A stretch of 64,000 nt of DNA. Origin: Microlunatus sagamiharensis. Lineage in GTDB: Bacteria; Actinomycetota; Actinomycetes; Propionibacteriales; Propionibacteriaceae. Made by a program: the position numbers and the translations under genes. The stretch covers positions 868,001-932,000 of the forward strand of contig NZ_LT629799.1 in assembly GCF_900105785.1 (NCBI RefSeq), read 5' to 3'. Below are positions 51,066 to 60,593 of this stretch, in pieces (positions within the stretch are counted from its first letter, which is position 1; every line of letters begins with the position of its first letter). The notes below the pieces were generated by a model. The model saw only the letters and a program-made list of their open reading frames with translations, had not been told where the DNA came from and did no database searches.

Positions 51066-51686
51066 ATGAGGGACCAAGCGATCGAGGCCGTCGTGGGCCC
51101 CGTCCTGGAGGGCTTCGGCCTCGAGCTGGACGCGTTGGAGGTCGTGCCGGCGGGCAAGCGGCGTGTCGTCCGCCTGGTCGTGGACGGCGACGGGCCCAAG
51201 GGCCGCGGCCCGCTGCTCGACGACATCGCCTCCGCGAGCAGGGCGGTGTCCGACGCCCTCGACTCCTCGACCGCCATGGGCCAGGCCGCGTACACCCTCG
51301 AGGTGTCCTCGCGCGGCGTCGGCCGGCCGCTGACCGAGGAGAAGCACTGGCGCCGCAACCGCGGCCGGCTGGTCAAGGTCTCCCTCGCCGACGGCACGGA
51401 GGTGACCGGGCGGATCGTCGCGGCCGCCCCGGACGCCGTCCGGCTCGAGGTCGCGGGTGCCGAGCGCGAGGTCGCGTACGCCGAGGTGTCGAAGGCCCTC
51501 GTCCAGGTCGAGCTGAACCGCCGCCTGGACGACGACGAGGACGACGAGACGGAGGTCGACCTCGAGGACGACGACGCCGAGGACGACGACGCCGAGGACG
51601 ACGCCGAGGACGAGGACGTCACGGACGGCGAGCAGGACGGCGAGCAGGACAGCGAGCAGGACGAGGACGAGGAGGAGCGGCGCTGA
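51066..51686 (+). CDS. rimP: Ribosome maturation factor RimP with acidic tail
   Basis: A 206-residue protein needed for 30S subunit maturation. The N-terminal domain ([34 protein letters not shown]) and [30 protein letters not shown] block are typical; the C-terminal SH3-like domain ends near residue 155. The last 50 residues are almost only Asp, Glu, Ala, Gly and Gln ([18 protein letters not shown]), a low-complexity acidic tail. ATG 51066 follows GAGGGG. The stop overlaps the nusA ATG (TGATG). Confidence 0.93.
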   Translation: MRDQAIEAVVGPVLEGFGLELDALEVVPAGKRRVVRLVVDGDGPKGRGPLLDDIASASRAVSDALDSSTAMGQAAYTLEVSSRGVGRPLTEEKHWRRNRGRLVKVSLADGTEVTGRIVAAAPDAVRLEVAGAEREVAYAEVSKALVQVELNRRLDDDEDDETEVDLEDDDAEDDDAEDDAEDEDVTDGEQDGEQDSEQDEDEEERR

Positions 51687-52669
51687 TGGACATCGACATC
51701 TCCGTGCTGAAGGTGATGGAGCGCGAGAAGGACATCCCGTTCGACACGCTCGTCAGCGCGATCGAGGAGGCCCTGATCGCGGCCTACGAGAAGACCGACG
51801 ACGCCGTGCCCGGCGCGCGCGTCGACGTGAACCGCCGCAACGGCCACGTCGCCGTGATGGTGCCCGAGCGTGACGAGGACGGTCGGACCGTCGGGGAGTA
51901 CGACGGGACGCCCGAGGGCTTCGGCCGAGTGGCCGCCGCCACCGCCCGCCAGGTGATCTTCCAGCGCCTCCGCGACGCCGAGGACGAGCAGAAGTACGGG
52001 CACTTCTCGGCCAGCGAGGGCGACATCCTCACCGGCGTCGTCCAGCAGGGCCGCGACTCGCGGACCGTGCTGGTCGACCTCGGCAAGGTCGAGGCGATCA
52101 TGCCGCTGGCCGAGCAGGTGCCCGGCGAGCGGTACACCCACGGCACCCGGCTGCGGGTCTACGTCGTCGCCGTGCGCCGCGAGCTGCGCGGGCTGCAGGT
52201 CGTCGTGAGCCGGACGCACCCGGCCCTGGTCGAGCGGCTCTTCGCCCTCGAGGTCCCCGAGATCGCCGACGGCACCGTCGAGATCAAGGCCACGGCGCGC
52301 GAGGCCGGGCACCGCACCAAGATCGCCGTGACGAGCCACAACGGCGACGTGAGCGCCAAGGGCGCCTGCATCGGCCCGATGGGCTCCCGCGTCCGCGCGG
52401 TCATGCACGAGCTCGGCGACGAGAAGATCGACATCATCGACTGGGCGGAGGACCCGGTCGCCTTCGTCGGCCAGGCGCTCTCGCCGGCCAAGGTCACCTC
52501 GGTCACGGTCGTCGACGAGGCCCTCCGCTCCGCCCGCGTCGTGGTGCCCGACTACCAGCTGTCGCTGGCCATCGGCCGCGAGGGCCAGAACGCGCGGCTC
52601 GCCGCGCGCCTCACCGGCTGGCGCATCGACATCCGTCCGGACACCGAGCCGCAGCCGGCGGGTGACTGA
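51686..52669 (+). CDS. nusA: Transcription termination/antitermination factor NusA
   Basis: A 327-residue short actinobacterial NusA. It has the N-terminal RNA-polymerase-binding domain ([34 protein letters not shown]), an S1 domain ([29 protein letters not shown]) and two KH domains ([35 protein letters not shown]). It lacks the C-terminal acidic repeats of the E. coli protein. It is translationally coupled to rimP and overlaps ylxR by 8 bp. Confidence 0.96.
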   Translation: MDIDISVLKVMEREKDIPFDTLVSAIEEALIAAYEKTDDAVPGARVDVNRRNGHVAVMVPERDEDGRTVGEYDGTPEGFGRVAAATARQVIFQRLRDAEDEQKYGHFSASEGDILTGVVQQGRDSRTVLVDLGKVEAIMPLAEQVPGERYTHGTRLRVYVVAVRRELRGLQVVVSRTHPALVERLFALEVPEIADGTVEIKATAREAGHRTKIAVTSHNGDVSAKGACIGPMGSRVRAVMHELGDEKIDIIDWAEDPVAFVGQALSPAKVTSVTVVDEALRSARVVVPDYQLSLAIGREGQNARLAARLTGWRIDIRPDTEPQPAGD

Positions 52670-52985
52670 ACCCGCACCGGTCGGCGGCCCGGGCGGCCCG
52701 GTCCGGACGTGCGTCGGCTGCCGCCGGCGCGACGCCCAGGACCGGCTGCTGCGGGTGGTCGCCGAGGGGACGGGCGTCCGGGTCGACCCCCGGCGCCGCG
52801 CGCCGGGGCGGGGGGCGTACGTCCACCCCGACCCCGCGTGCGTCGCGCTGGCCGTCCGCAAGCGGGCGTTCGGCCGGACGCTGCGGGCCCCGGTCGACGC
52901 CGCGGGCGCCGGCGAGAGCCTCCTCGCGCACCTCGGGACAAATCCGTCCGGTACCGCGTTGGGCCCAGGGGCCGGCAGCGGCTAG
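52662..52985 (+). CDS. ylxR: YlxR family RNA-binding protein (DUF448)
   Basis: A 107-residue basic protein. [19 protein letters not shown] and [24 protein letters not shown] are the DUF448/YlxR signatures, with the CxxC-like CVGC pair. Its usual place is between nusA and infB. The GTG at 52662 lies inside the end of nusA. The last 20 residues are Gly/Ser/Pro rich and non-conserved. Its TAG stop is also the first part of a TAGAGT promoter-like box. Confidence 0.9.
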   Translation: MTEPAPVGGPGGPVRTCVGCRRRDAQDRLLRVVAEGTGVRVDPRRRAPGRGAYVHPDPACVALAVRKRAFGRTLRAPVDAAGAGESLLAHLGTNPSGTALGPGAGSG

Positions 52986-53106
52986 AGTTGAGCGGCGTGA
53001 ACGGGTTCGTCCCGTTGCGCGCCCGGGTCTCGATCGAGGCCCGCTGACACCAGGAAGTGAGCGTTCGCTCATGAACTCGCGATGAAGATTGCTCGATGAG
53101 CATTTT
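52983..53106 (+). promoter_or_regulatory. infB leader: promoter box, short leader ORF and attenuator-like hairpins
   Basis: TAGAGT (52983-52988) is a TANNNT box. A 16-codon ORF from GTG 52997 to TGA 53047 (MNGFVPLRARVSIEAR) follows 8 nt later. TGAGCG/CGCTCA (53058-53071) and TGCTC/GAGCA (53090-53102) are short hairpins; the second runs directly into TTTT (53103-53106), like a weak intrinsic terminator. Together this could be an attenuation-type leader for infB; that is inference. Confidence 0.4.
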
Positions 53107-53159
53107 CGGCTGACTGGTCCGCGCCAACTCGGGTTGCGGGCCGACTACGTAGGAGATTC

Positions 53160-56100
53160 GTGCCCAAGACCCGTGTCTACGAGCTCGCCAAGGAGCTCGG
53201 AGTCGACAGCAAGGCCGTCCTGACGATGGCCAAGGACATGGGGGAGTTCGTCAAGTCCCCCTCGTCCACCCTGGAAGCGCCGGTGATCCGCCGCCTCCGC
53301 GAGAAGCTCGCCCCCTCGGACGCCCCGGCCCAGACCTCGTCGGCCCCGGGCGCGCGTCCGGCCGCCCGGCCGACCCCGGCCGCCACGCCCCTCGCCCCCG
53401 GTGCCCCGCGCCCGGGTGTCCCGGGTGCCCGGCCGACCTCGGCCCCGTCCACGCGGAACGCCCCGGCGCCGTCCGCACCCTCCACCCGTACGCCCGGCCC
53501 GTCGGCCCCGTCGACGCGCACCCCGGCGGCGCCGAGCACGCCGGCGACGCCGGCCCGCGACGTCGCAGCCGCACCGGCGGCGGAGACCACCGCGCCGGCC
53601 CCGGTCGCGCAGACCCCGCCGAGCCCCGCCGCGAGCACGGCTCCCTCGACCCGCAACGCGCCGACCCCGTCGTCGCCGACCCCGGCGCAACGGGGGGTCA
53701 CCCCCGGCTCGGCGCGCCCCGGTGCGCCCCGCCCGTCGTCCCCGGCCCCGGGCGGCCGCCAGGACGAGCGTCCCTCGACCTCGGCGCCCCGTCCGGGCGG
53801 CACGTCGACCGGCGCCGCGCCCGGCCGTCCCGGTGCTCCGGGCGCCCGCCCGGGTGCTCCCGGCGCCCGTCCCGGTGCCCCGGGTGCTCCCGGCGGTGCC
53901 GCCCCGCGTGACCGCCGGACCACCGGCACGCCGCGTCCGGGCAACAACCCGTTCGCGCCGTCGCAGGGCATGGGCACGGCTCGTCCGACCCGTCCCGGCG
54001 CCCCGGCTGCCCCGGGTGCCGACGCCGCCCGTCCGGGCGGTCCCCGCCCGCCGGCCGGCCGTACCGGTGCTCCCGGCGCCCCGGGCGCCCGTCCGGGCGT
54101 CCCCGGCATGCCCCGCCCCAACCCGGCGATGATGCCGCGCCAGGCCTCCGGCCAGCTCGGTGCTCCCGCCGGCCCCGGTGCGCGTGGTCGTGGCGCACCC
54201 GCCGGTCGCGGTCGCCCCGGCGGCGGCGCTCCCGGTCGTCCCGGCGGTGGCCCCGGCGGTCCTCCCGCGGGTCGCGGTGGTCGTGGTGGCCGCGGTGGCA
54301 CGCAGGGTGCCTTCGGCCGCGCGGGCGGTCCCGTCCGTCGTGGTCGCAAGTCGAAGCGTCAGCGTCGTCAAGAGTTCGACCAGATGCAGGCGCCGGAGAT
54401 CGGTGGCGTCCGCGTCCGTCAGGGCGACGGCTCGACGATCCGGCTCGCCCGCGGCGCCTCGCTGACGGACCTGTCGGAGAAGATCAACGTCGACGTGTCG
54501 AACCTGGTCCAGGTGCTGTTCAACCTGGGCGAGATGGTGACGGCGACGCAGACCGTCGCCGAGGACACGCTCCAGGTCCTGGCCGGCGAGCTCAACTACA
54601 AGATCGAGATCGTCTCCCCCGAGGACGAGGACCGCGAGCTCCTCGAGAGCTTCGACATCGAGTTCGGCGAGAACGAGGGTGGCGAGGAGGACCTCGCGGC
54701 CCGCCCGCCGGTCGTCACCGTCATGGGTCACGTCGACCACGGAAAGACCAAGCTCCTCGACGCGATCCGCAAGACCAACGTGGTCGCCGGCGAGGCCGGT
54801 GGCATCACGCAGGCCATCGGCGCGTACCAGGTCTCCACCGAGGTCGACGAGACGGAGCGCAAGCTCACCTTCATCGACACCCCGGGTCACGAGGCGTTCA
54901 CCGCCATGCGTGCCCGCGGTGCGAAGTCGACCGACATCGCGGTGCTGGTCGTGGCAGCGGACGACGGCGTGATGCCGCAGACGATCGAGGCGCTCAACCA
55001 CGCGCTCGCCGCCGACGTCCCGATCGTCGTCGCGGTCAACAAGATCGACCGCGAGGGCGCCGACCCGACGAAGGTGCGCGGCCAGCTGGCCGAGTACGGG
55101 CTCGTGCCCGAGGAGTACGGCGGCGACACGCTGTTCGTCGACGTCTCCGCGGTGACCGGCCAGGGCCTGGACGACCTCCTCGAGGCCGTCGTCCTGACCG
55201 CCGACGCGGCGCTCGACCTGCGCGCCAACCCGGACATGGACGGGCAGGGTGTGGCCATCGAGGCGCACCTCGACAAGGGCCGCGGCCCCGTCGCGACCGT
55301 CCTCGTCCAGCGCGGCACGCTGCACGTCGGCGACTCGATTGTGGCCGGCACCGGCTACGGCCGCGTCCGGGCGCTGCTCGACGACCACGGCCAGAACGTG
55401 GACGAGGCGCCGCCGTCGTTCCCGGTCCAGGTCCTCGGCCTCACGGCCGTGCCCGGCGCCGGCGACAGCTTCATCGTCGTCGACGACGACCGCATGGCCC
55501 GCCAGATCGCCGAGCGGCGTGCGTCGCGGCTCCGGATGGCGGCCCAGGCGGCCGGCACCAAGCGCAAGACGCTGGACCAGCTGTTCGACCAGCTCGAGAA
55601 GGGCGAGGAGCAGGAGCTGCGCCTCATCCTCAAGGGCGACGGTGCCGGTTCGGTCGAGGCGCTCGAGGACGCGCTGTCCAAGATCGATGTCGGCGACGAG
55701 GTCAGCCTGCGGGTCATCGACCGCGGTGTCGGTGCGATCACCGAGACCAACGTCAGCCTCGCGGCGGCCTCCGACGCGGTCATCGTCGGCTTCAACGTCC
55801 GCCCGCAGGGCAAGGCGACGGAGATGGCGGACCGCGAGGGCGTCGACATCCGCTACTACTCGGTCATCTACGCCGCGATCGACGAGATCGAGGCCGCGCT
55901 CAAGGGTCTGCTCAAGCCGATCTACGAGGAGGCCACCCTCGGGCACGCGGAGATCCGCGAGATCTTCCGCAGCTCGCGGGCCGGCATCATCGCGGGCTGC
56001 ATGGTGCAGGACGGGTCCATCCGCCGCAACGCCAAGGCGCGGCTGCTGCGCGAGGGTGTCGTCATCACCGACACGACGATCTCCTCGCTCCGCCGGGAGA

Positions 56101-56222
56101 AGGACGACGTCACCGAGGTCCGGGAGGGGTTCGAGTGCGGCATCACGCTGAACAACTACTCGGACATCCGCCAGGGCGACGTCATCGAGACGTACGAGAT
56201 GCGCGAGAAGGCGCGCTCGTAG
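53160..56222 (+). CDS. infB: Translation initiation factor IF-2
   Basis: A 1020-residue GTPase that delivers initiator tRNA to the 30S subunit. The N-terminal IF2N domain ([22 protein letters not shown]) is followed by about 360 residues of Pro/Ala/Gly/Arg low-complexity sequence, normal for actinobacterial IF-2 but very long. The G domain starts near residue 520: [14 protein letters not shown] (G1), DTPGHEAF (G3), NKID (G4). Domains II-IV follow, ending [27 protein letters not shown] 53160 has AGGAG 5 nt upstream. Confidence 0.97.
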   Translation: MPKTRVYELAKELGVDSKAVLTMAKDMGEFVKSPSSTLEAPVIRRLREKLAPSDAPAQTSSAPGARPAARPTPAATPLAPGAPRPGVPGARPTSAPSTRNAPAPSAPSTRTPGPSAPSTRTPAAPSTPATPARDVAAAPAAETTAPAPVAQTPPSPAASTAPSTRNAPTPSSPTPAQRGVTPGSARPGAPRPSSPAPGGRQDERPSTSAPRPGGTSTGAAPGRPGAPGARPGAPGARPGAPGAPGGAAPRDRRTTGTPRPGNNPFAPSQGMGTARPTRPGAPAAPGADAARPGGPRPPAGRTGAPGAPGARPGVPGMPRPNPAMMPRQASGQLGAPAGPGARGRGAPAGRGRPGGGAPGRPGGGPGGPPAGRGGRGGRGGTQGAFGRAGGPVRRGRKSKRQRRQEFDQMQAPEIGGVRVRQGDGSTIRLARGASLTDLSEKINVDVSNLVQVLFNLGEMVTATQTVAEDTLQVLAGELNYKIEIVSPEDEDRELLESFDIEFGENEGGEEDLAARPPVVTVMGHVDHGKTKLLDAIRKTNVVAGEAGGITQAIGAYQVSTEVDETERKLTFIDTPGHEAFTAMRARGAKSTDIAVLVVAADDGVMPQTIEALNHALAADVPIVVAVNKIDREGADPTKVRGQLAEYGLVPEEYGGDTLFVDVSAVTGQGLDDLLEAVVLTADAALDLRANPDMDGQGVAIEAHLDKGRGPVATVLVQRGTLHVGDSIVAGTGYGRVRALLDDHGQNVDEAPPSFPVQVLGLTAVPGAGDSFIVVDDDRMARQIAERRASRLRMAAQAAGTKRKTLDQLFDQLEKGEEQELRLILKGDGAGSVEALEDALSKIDVGDEVSLRVIDRGVGAITETNVSLAAASDAVIVGFNVRPQGKATEMADREGVDIRYYSVIYAAIDEIEAALKGLLKPIYEEATLGHAEIREIFRSSRAGIIAGCMVQDGSIRRNAKARLLREGVVITDTTISSLRREKDDVTEVREGFECGITLNNYSDIRQGDVIETYEMREKARS

Positions 56223-56234
56223 GTCTGTGGTCCC

Positions 56235-56351
56235 GGGCGGAGGTCGGGCCTCCCGGCCTCCGCCCAGCAGAAGAGGGTCCCGTCTCGCAAGCTCGACGGG
56301 ACCCTCTTCCGCAACGCCCGCCACACCCGAGGCCGGGAGGCCCGACCTCCA
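56235..56351 (+). terminator. Nested terminator hairpins after infB
   Basis: AAGAGGGTCCCGTC (56271-56284) and GACGGGACCCTCTT (56295-56308) form a perfect 14-bp stem. Before it, GGGCGGAGG/CCTCCGCCC (56235-56243/56257-56265) form a second hairpin. In addition 56239-56260 is exactly the reverse complement of 56330-56351 (22 bp), so an alternative large stem could enclose the main hairpin. No gene lies between 56223 and 56493. Confidence 0.75.
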
Positions 56352-56420
56352 CCCTGGTCGCTGTGGTGGGTCCGCGGGCAGGTTTCTGCCGTGGCTTCGG
56401 TGCACCGGGCTCGGCTCCTC

Positions 56421-56483
56421 CACGAACCGCTGACGTACGACGCCGGATCTTCGCGACCCGGCGTCGGACGTCAGCGGTTCGTG
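56421..56483 (-). terminator. 26-bp inverted repeat, terminator of the RIO-like kinase gene
   Basis: The arms 56421-56446 and 56458-56483 match over 26 bp with one mismatch, around an 11-nt loop. It lies just past the stop of the leftward gene at 56494. Together with the infB hairpins it isolates the two convergent units. Confidence 0.7.
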
Positions 56484-56493
56484 CGTTCCCCGG

Positions 56494-57360
56494 TCAGTAC
56501 GTGGCGGCGACCAGCTCGGCGAAGAGCTCCTCGGCGTCGACGCCGAGGCCGCGCCGGACGAACCACGACGTGACGTTCACGCAGTCGCGGTGCAGGAGGT
56601 CGAAGCCCTGCGGGTTGGCGACCAGGTCGACCAGCTGGGGCACGTCGATGACCACGAGGCGCTCGCCGGCCAGCAGGAGGTTGTACGGCGACAGGTCGCC
56701 GTGGACCAGGCCGGCGCCGGCCATCAGCCGCATCGCGTGCCCGAGCTGGTCCCAGACGTCGCGCAGGAGGTCGGGGTCCGGACGCGTCGCGGCCAGGCGC
56801 GGGGCGACGTCGCCGTCCACCTGGACGTACTCCATGAGGATCTCCAGCCCGTCGACCTGCACGGGGTAGGGGACCGGGACGCCGAGGTGCCACAGCCGGA
56901 CCAGGGCGTCCCACTCCGCCTGGGCCCACTGACCGGCCGCGACCGCGCGGCCGTGCCGGGTGCCGCGGGCCGTGGCGCGCACGTCGCGGGTGTTGCGCGT
57001 ACGCCGCCCCTCGACGTAGGTCGAGCGGCGGTGGAAGAGGCGGTGCTCGGCGTCGCGGTAGGTCTTGGCGACCAGGAGGCTGTGCCGCCCGAGGTCGCCG
57101 GGCGACGACCCGGGCACGGCGCGCTCCAGGAGGCGGCAGTCGGCCTCCTTGCCGCTCTTGAGCGCACCGAGGTCGGTGTCCCAGGCGGCGCGGGTCGTCA
57201 CGACCCAGTCGGGTCGCGGTTCAGGGCCGCGGGAGAGGCCGGTGACCTCGAGCCAGGTCGACCAGCGCTGGCCGGGTCCGGGGTCGTCGAGGGCGGTGTA
57301 GGCGAGGTCGGGGAGGAGGCGGAAGGGGTCGAACGGGTCAGGCAGGTCCGGAGAGGACAC
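56494..57360 (-). CDS. RIO-like serine kinase
   Basis: A 288-residue protein with RIO1-type atypical kinase motifs. A basic middle part (YVEGRRTRNTRDVRATARGTRHG) precedes QAEWDALVRLWHLGVPVP. LVHGDLSPYNLLL is the catalytic loop (catalytic Asp, then Asn) and LVVIDVPQLVDL the metal-binding Asp motif. Substrate in bacteria is unknown. GTG 57358-57360 is weakly supported by GGAG 8 nt upstream. It sits on the opposite strand between infB and rbfA, splitting a gene order that is usually continuous. Confidence 0.82.
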   Translation of the reverse strand: MSSPDLPDPFDPFRLLPDLAYTALDDPGPGQRWSTWLEVTGLSRGPEPRPDWVVTTRAAWDTDLGALKSGKEADCRLLERAVPGSSPGDLGRHSLLVAKTYRDAEHRLFHRRSTYVEGRRTRNTRDVRATARGTRHGRAVAAGQWAQAEWDALVRLWHLGVPVPYPVQVDGLEILMEYVQVDGDVAPRLAATRPDPDLLRDVWDQLGHAMRLMAGAGLVHGDLSPYNLLLAGERLVVIDVPQLVDLVANPQGFDLLHRDCVNVTSWFVRRGLGVDAEELFAELVAATY

Positions 57361-57515
57361 AGGAGGGCTCCACGAGGTGCGAAGGGGTGGGGGCGCAGGC
57401 CAGGGCCAGCACGGTCATGACGGCCTCCCTCCTCGTGGTGCGGGCGCGCAGGGCGCGCCCGTCGCCGGCATCCTCGGCCGCGCCGTGCGCCCGGCGCAAC
57501 GGGTTTTCCGGCTGA

Positions 57516-57536
57516 GGCAGAATCGGGGGTTCTGCC
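57516..57536. promoter_or_regulatory. Inverted repeat upstream of rbfA
   Basis: GGCAGAA (57516-57522) and TTCTGCC (57530-57536) are a perfect 7-bp inverted repeat with a 7-base spacer, about 50 bp upstream of rbfA and between divergent genes. It could be an operator or a leader hairpin. Confidence 0.35.
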
Positions 57537-57588
57537 GCAGGACCACGCACCACCCCCGCGCACCACCCCGTTCGTTGAAGGAGGACGC

Positions 57589-58119
57589 ATGCCGTCGCCG
57601 AGAGTGCTCAAGCTGGCCGACCAGATCAAGGGGATCGTCGCCACGATGCTCGAGCGTCGCGTGAAGGACCCGCGCCTCGGCTTCGTCACCGTCACCGACG
57701 TCCGCCTGACCGGCGACAGCCGCGAGGCGAGCGTCTACTACACGGTGCTGGGCAGCGACGGCGACTACGCGGCGACGGCCGCGGCGCTCCAGTCCGCGAC
57801 CGGGCTCATCCGTTCGCAGATCGGCAAGCAGCTCGGGCTGCGCTTCGCCCCGACGATCGCCTTCTTCCCCGACGTCGTGCCGGAGAGCGCCCGCCAGCTC
57901 GACGAGGCGTTGGCTGCGGCGCGCGAGGGTGACGCGCGCGTGGCCGAGGCGGCCGTCGGGGCGACGTACGCGGGCGAGGCCGACCCCTACAAGCACGACG
58001 ACGAGGACGACGAGCTGGACGACGAGCTGGACGACGAGCTGGACGACGAGCTGGACGACGAGCTGGACGACGAGGAGCCGGACGAGGCGGCCGACCCGGC
58101 GGACCGTCCGGCCCGCTGA
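57589..58119 (+). CDS. rbfA: Ribosome-binding factor A with acidic repeat tail
   Basis: A 176-residue 30S maturation factor. The conserved KH-like core is residues 1-115 ([59 protein letters not shown]). The C-terminal tail holds five exact DDEL repeats encoded by a 12-bp unit, then [16 protein letters not shown] 57589 follows AAGGAGG by 5 nt. It is nearly contiguous with truB (2 bases apart). Confidence 0.94.
   Translation: MPSPRVLKLADQIKGIVATMLERRVKDPRLGFVTVTDVRLTGDSREASVYYTVLGSDGDYAATAAALQSATGLIRSQIGKQLGLRFAPTIAFFPDVVPESARQLDEALAAAREGDARVAEAAVGATYAGEADPYKHDDEDDELDDELDDELDDELDDELDDEEPDEAADPADRPAR
58009..58068 (+). repeat. Five exact 12-bp tandem repeats inside rbfA
   Basis: GACGAGCTGGAC is repeated five times without a mismatch, encoding DEL-D units in frame. 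Exact identity suggests recent slippage, so copy number may vary between strains while staying in frame. Confidence 0.9.
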
Positions 58120-58120
58120 G

Positions 58121-59017
58121 GTGGACGACGCCCCCTCGGGCGTGCTCGTCGTCGACAAGGCGGCGGGCCTGACGTCGCACGGCGTCGTCGGCCGCGTCCG
58201 GCGCCTGCTCGGCACCCGCAAGGTCGGCCACGCGGGCACGCTCGACCCCATGGCCACGGGCGTGCTCGTGGTCGGGGTGGGCCGGGCGACCCGGCTGCTC
58301 GGGCACCTGACGCTCACCGACAAGGCGTACGAGGCGACGGTCCGGCTGGGTGTCGGGACGCTCACCGACGACGCCGAGGGCGACGTCGTCTCGACCCCCG
58401 GTCTCACCGGGCTGGACGACGCGACGCTGGAGGCGGCCCTCGCACCGCTGCGCGGCCCGATCCTGCAGGTCCCCACGGCGGTGTCGGCGATCAAGGTCGA
58501 CGGCGTCCGCTCCTACGCCCGCGTGCGCGCCGGCGCCGAGGTGGACCTGCCCGCGCGGCCGGTCACGGTGCACCGCCTCGAGGTCCTCGCCCGCCGTGAC
58601 GCCCTGGTCGACGGCGTCGCGGTCGTCGACCTCGACGTCGTCGTGGAGTGCACCTCGGGGACCTACGTGCGGGCGCTGGCCCGGGACCTCGGCGCCGCGC
58701 TCGGCAGCGCCGGGCACCTGACCGCCCTCCGCCGCACCCGGGTCGGTCCCTTCGGCCTCGACGAGGCCGTGGTGCTCCCCGAACCCGGACCCGACGCGGT
58801 GCGGCCCGTGGTCGAGCCGATCGCGGAGGCGGCCGCGCGCTGCTTCCCCGTCGTCCGTGTGGACGCCCGCCAGGAGGCCGACGTGCGCGTGGGACGACGG
58901 CTCGCCGACGTCGAGCTGGACGCGCTCAGCGCGCTGCTCGCCCCCGACGGCACCTTCCTCGCGCTCTATCGGCCCGGGCCCGACGGCGCCCGTCCCGAGG
59001 CGGTGTTCGTCGGCTGA
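58121..59017 (+). CDS. truB: tRNA pseudouridine(55) synthase
   Basis: A 298-residue enzyme that makes pseudouridine-55 in the tRNA T-loop. VLVVDKAAGLTSH, GTRKVGHAGTLDPMATGVL (catalytic Asp42), YEATVRLGVGT, QVPTAVSAIKVDG and CTSGTYVRALARDLG are the family blocks. GTG 58121 starts 1 nt after the rbfA stop. It ends at a terminator. Confidence 0.95.
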   Translation: MDDAPSGVLVVDKAAGLTSHGVVGRVRRLLGTRKVGHAGTLDPMATGVLVVGVGRATRLLGHLTLTDKAYEATVRLGVGTLTDDAEGDVVSTPGLTGLDDATLEAALAPLRGPILQVPTAVSAIKVDGVRSYARVRAGAEVDLPARPVTVHRLEVLARRDALVDGVAVVDLDVVVECTSGTYVRALARDLGAALGSAGHLTALRRTRVGPFGLDEAVVLPEPGPDAVRPVVEPIAEAAARCFPVVRVDARQEADVRVGRRLADVELDALSALLAPDGTFLALYRPGPDGARPEAVFVG

Positions 59018-59020
59018 CCC

Positions 59021-59047
59021 GGTCCGGGAGGCCCGGGAGCCCGGACC
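59021..59047. terminator. Bidirectional hairpin terminator after truB
   Basis: GGTCCGGG (59021-59028) pairs with CCCGGACC (59040-59047) around an 11-nt loop that is itself partly palindromic (CCCGGG). It lies between convergent truB and the HhH gene that ends at 59048. Confidence 0.6.
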
Positions 59048-59500
59048 TCAGGGGTGCCACCCGTCGGGCGCGTCGCGCAGGAAGATCTCGGCGGCGACGG
59101 GGCCGATGCCCTTGAACTGCTGGAGCCGCTCCGCCACCTCCTCCTCGCTGCCCGCGCCCTCGGGCAGCCGCGACAGCCGGCCGTCGTAGCGGTCCTGCAC
59201 GTCGTGGGCGAGCTGCACCAGCTCGGCGGCCTTGGAGTCGTCGAAGCGGGTGTAGCGGGCGGCGTCGAGCAGCCCGACGAGGTGCGCGGTCGACGCGTCG
59301 GCGAGCTTGTCGGGGGTGAGGACCCCGTCACCGTCGAGCTCGGCGAAGGCGGCCGCCGCCCGCTCCTGGCTGATCCGGGCGCCGAAGAGCAGGCAGGCGA
59401 CCAGCCAGCGGAAGAGCACCCCGTCGTCACCGCGGCCGCGGCTCCCCAGGTGCAGCCCCAGGTCCCGGGCGTCCGTGCGGTCCTTCTTGTCCTTCGTCAC
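59048..59500 (-). CDS. Helix-hairpin-helix protein, endonuclease-III-like fold
   Basis: A 150-residue protein. FRWLVACLLFGARISQERAAAAFAEL resembles the start of the HhH-GPD fold. LQQFKGIGPVAAEIFLRD is a helix-hairpin-helix DNA-binding motif. The catalytic Lys/Asp region of Nth-type glycosylases and the 4Fe-4S cysteines are absent, so enzymatic activity is doubtful. GTG 59498-59500 is preceded by CAGACT and 6 nt, again a leaderless-like geometry. Divergent from ribF. Confidence 0.7.
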   Translation of the reverse strand: MTKDKKDRTDARDLGLHLGSRGRGDDGVLFRWLVACLLFGARISQERAAAAFAELDGDGVLTPDKLADASTAHLVGLLDAARYTRFDDSKAAELVQLAHDVQDRYDGRLSRLPEGAGSEEEVAERLQQFKGIGPVAAEIFLRDAPDGWHP

Positions 59501-59527
59501 GGCGTCAGTCTGCGCGCCGGCCCCGGG

Positions 59528-59533
59528 TACGCT
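59528..59533 (+). promoter_or_regulatory. -10 box (TACGCT) of leaderless ribF
   Basis: TACGCT ends 6 nt before the GTG at 59540; no Shine-Dalgarno sequence is present. It decides the start among several possible in-frame codons. No FMN-riboswitch-like structure is present. Confidence 0.6.
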
Positions 59534-59539
59534 CGCCGG

Positions 59540-60472
59540 GTGGTCGACGCGCCAGCCGGAGGGACGACTCGACGCCCCGTCGTCGTCATCGGCAACTTCG
59601 ACGGCGTGCACCGGGGCCACGCCGAGCTGCTGCGCGACGCCCAGGCCGAGGAGCCGGACGCGCCGCTCGTGGTCGTCACCTTCTGGCCGCACCCCATGTC
59701 GGTGATCCGCCCCGACCAGGCCCCCGCGCTGCTCTGCCCGCTCGAGCGGCGCATCGAGCTGCTGCGCGCGCACGGCGCCAGCGACGTCGTGGTCGTCGAC
59801 TTCACCCCCGAGGTCGCGTCCTGGAGCCCCGCCCGCTTCGTCGACGAGGTGCTCCGCCCGCTCCACCCGATCCGCGTCGTCGTGGGGGAGAACTTCCACT
59901 TCGGCTTCCGTGCGGCCGGCACCGTGGAGAAGCTGACCGAGCTGGGGCGGGGCTCCTTCGAGGTCACCGCCGTCCCCTTGCTGACCGACGGCAGCCAGCC
60001 GAGCTCCTCCACGCTCATCCGCCAGGCCGTGGCCGAGGGCGACCTCGGGCGGGTCCGCGAGCTGAGCGACCACGGCTACCGCTTCAGCGGCGTCGTGGTG
60101 CAGGGCGACCAGCGCGGCCGCGAGCTGGGCTACCCGACCGCGAACGTCGCCGTCCCGCCCGGCCTGGCCGTGCCCGCCGACGGGGTCTACGCAGGCTGGG
60201 TCACCCGTCTCGACCAGGCCGACGCCCCCCGCTGGCCCGCCGCGATCTCGGTCGGGACCAACCCGACCTTCGACGGCTGCGAGCGGCGCGTGGAGTCGTA
60301 CGTGCTCGACCGCACCGACCTCGAGCTCTACGGCGTGCCGATCGCCGTCGACTTCTACGCCCGCCTGCGCGGCCAGGTGAAGTACGCCGGCGTCGAGGCC
60401 CTCGTCGAGCAGATGCACGACGACGTCGAGCACGCCCGCCAGGCGCTGCGGACCTCCTCGCCCACGCGCTGA
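59540..60472 (+). CDS. ribF: Bifunctional riboflavin kinase/FAD synthetase
   Basis: A 310-residue enzyme that makes FMN and FAD. The N-terminal nucleotidyltransferase domain has VVVIGNFDGVHRGHAELL (HxGH motif) and GENFHFGFRAAG, then SSSTLIRQAVAEGDL. The C-terminal kinase domain has GVVVQGDQRGRELGYPTANV (GxPTAN ATP/Mg site) and VGTNPTFDG and ends with the usual LRGQVKY segment. Placed between truB and rpsO as is usual. Confidence 0.96.
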   Translation: MVDAPAGGTTRRPVVVIGNFDGVHRGHAELLRDAQAEEPDAPLVVVTFWPHPMSVIRPDQAPALLCPLERRIELLRAHGASDVVVVDFTPEVASWSPARFVDEVLRPLHPIRVVVGENFHFGFRAAGTVEKLTELGRGSFEVTAVPLLTDGSQPSSSTLIRQAVAEGDLGRVRELSDHGYRFSGVVVQGDQRGRELGYPTANVAVPPGLAVPADGVYAGWVTRLDQADAPRWPAAISVGTNPTFDGCERRVESYVLDRTDLELYGVPIAVDFYARLRGQVKYAGVEALVEQMHDDVEHARQALRTSSPTR

Positions 60473-60551
60473 CGCGGCCCGGGGGACGACCCCGGGATGA
60501 TGCGCGATCCGCCCTGGTCAGGACGGATTTCGGTTGGACGAGCGGCGCCGG

Positions 60552-60557
60552 TATGCT
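60552..60557 (+). promoter_or_regulatory. -10 box (TATGCT) of rpsO
   Basis: TATGCT fits TANNNT and matches the rimP promoter box. Transcription would start near 60564, giving a leader of about 114 nt. No clear -35 element at 16-19 bp spacing was found. Confidence 0.5.
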
Positions 60558-60593
60558 CGGGTTTGCCGTTCGATCGGCCGCGGACGCCCAAGA

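Noticed and set aside
53145-56423. A 1092-codon minus-strand frame antisense to infB
   Set aside because: Its composition (long runs of Arg, Gly, Thr, Ala) mirrors IF-2 codons, and infB is unambiguous.
58009-58068. Short tandem repeat as a CRISPR-like array
   Set aside because: Repeats are contiguous with no spacers and encode an acidic peptide in frame with rbfA.
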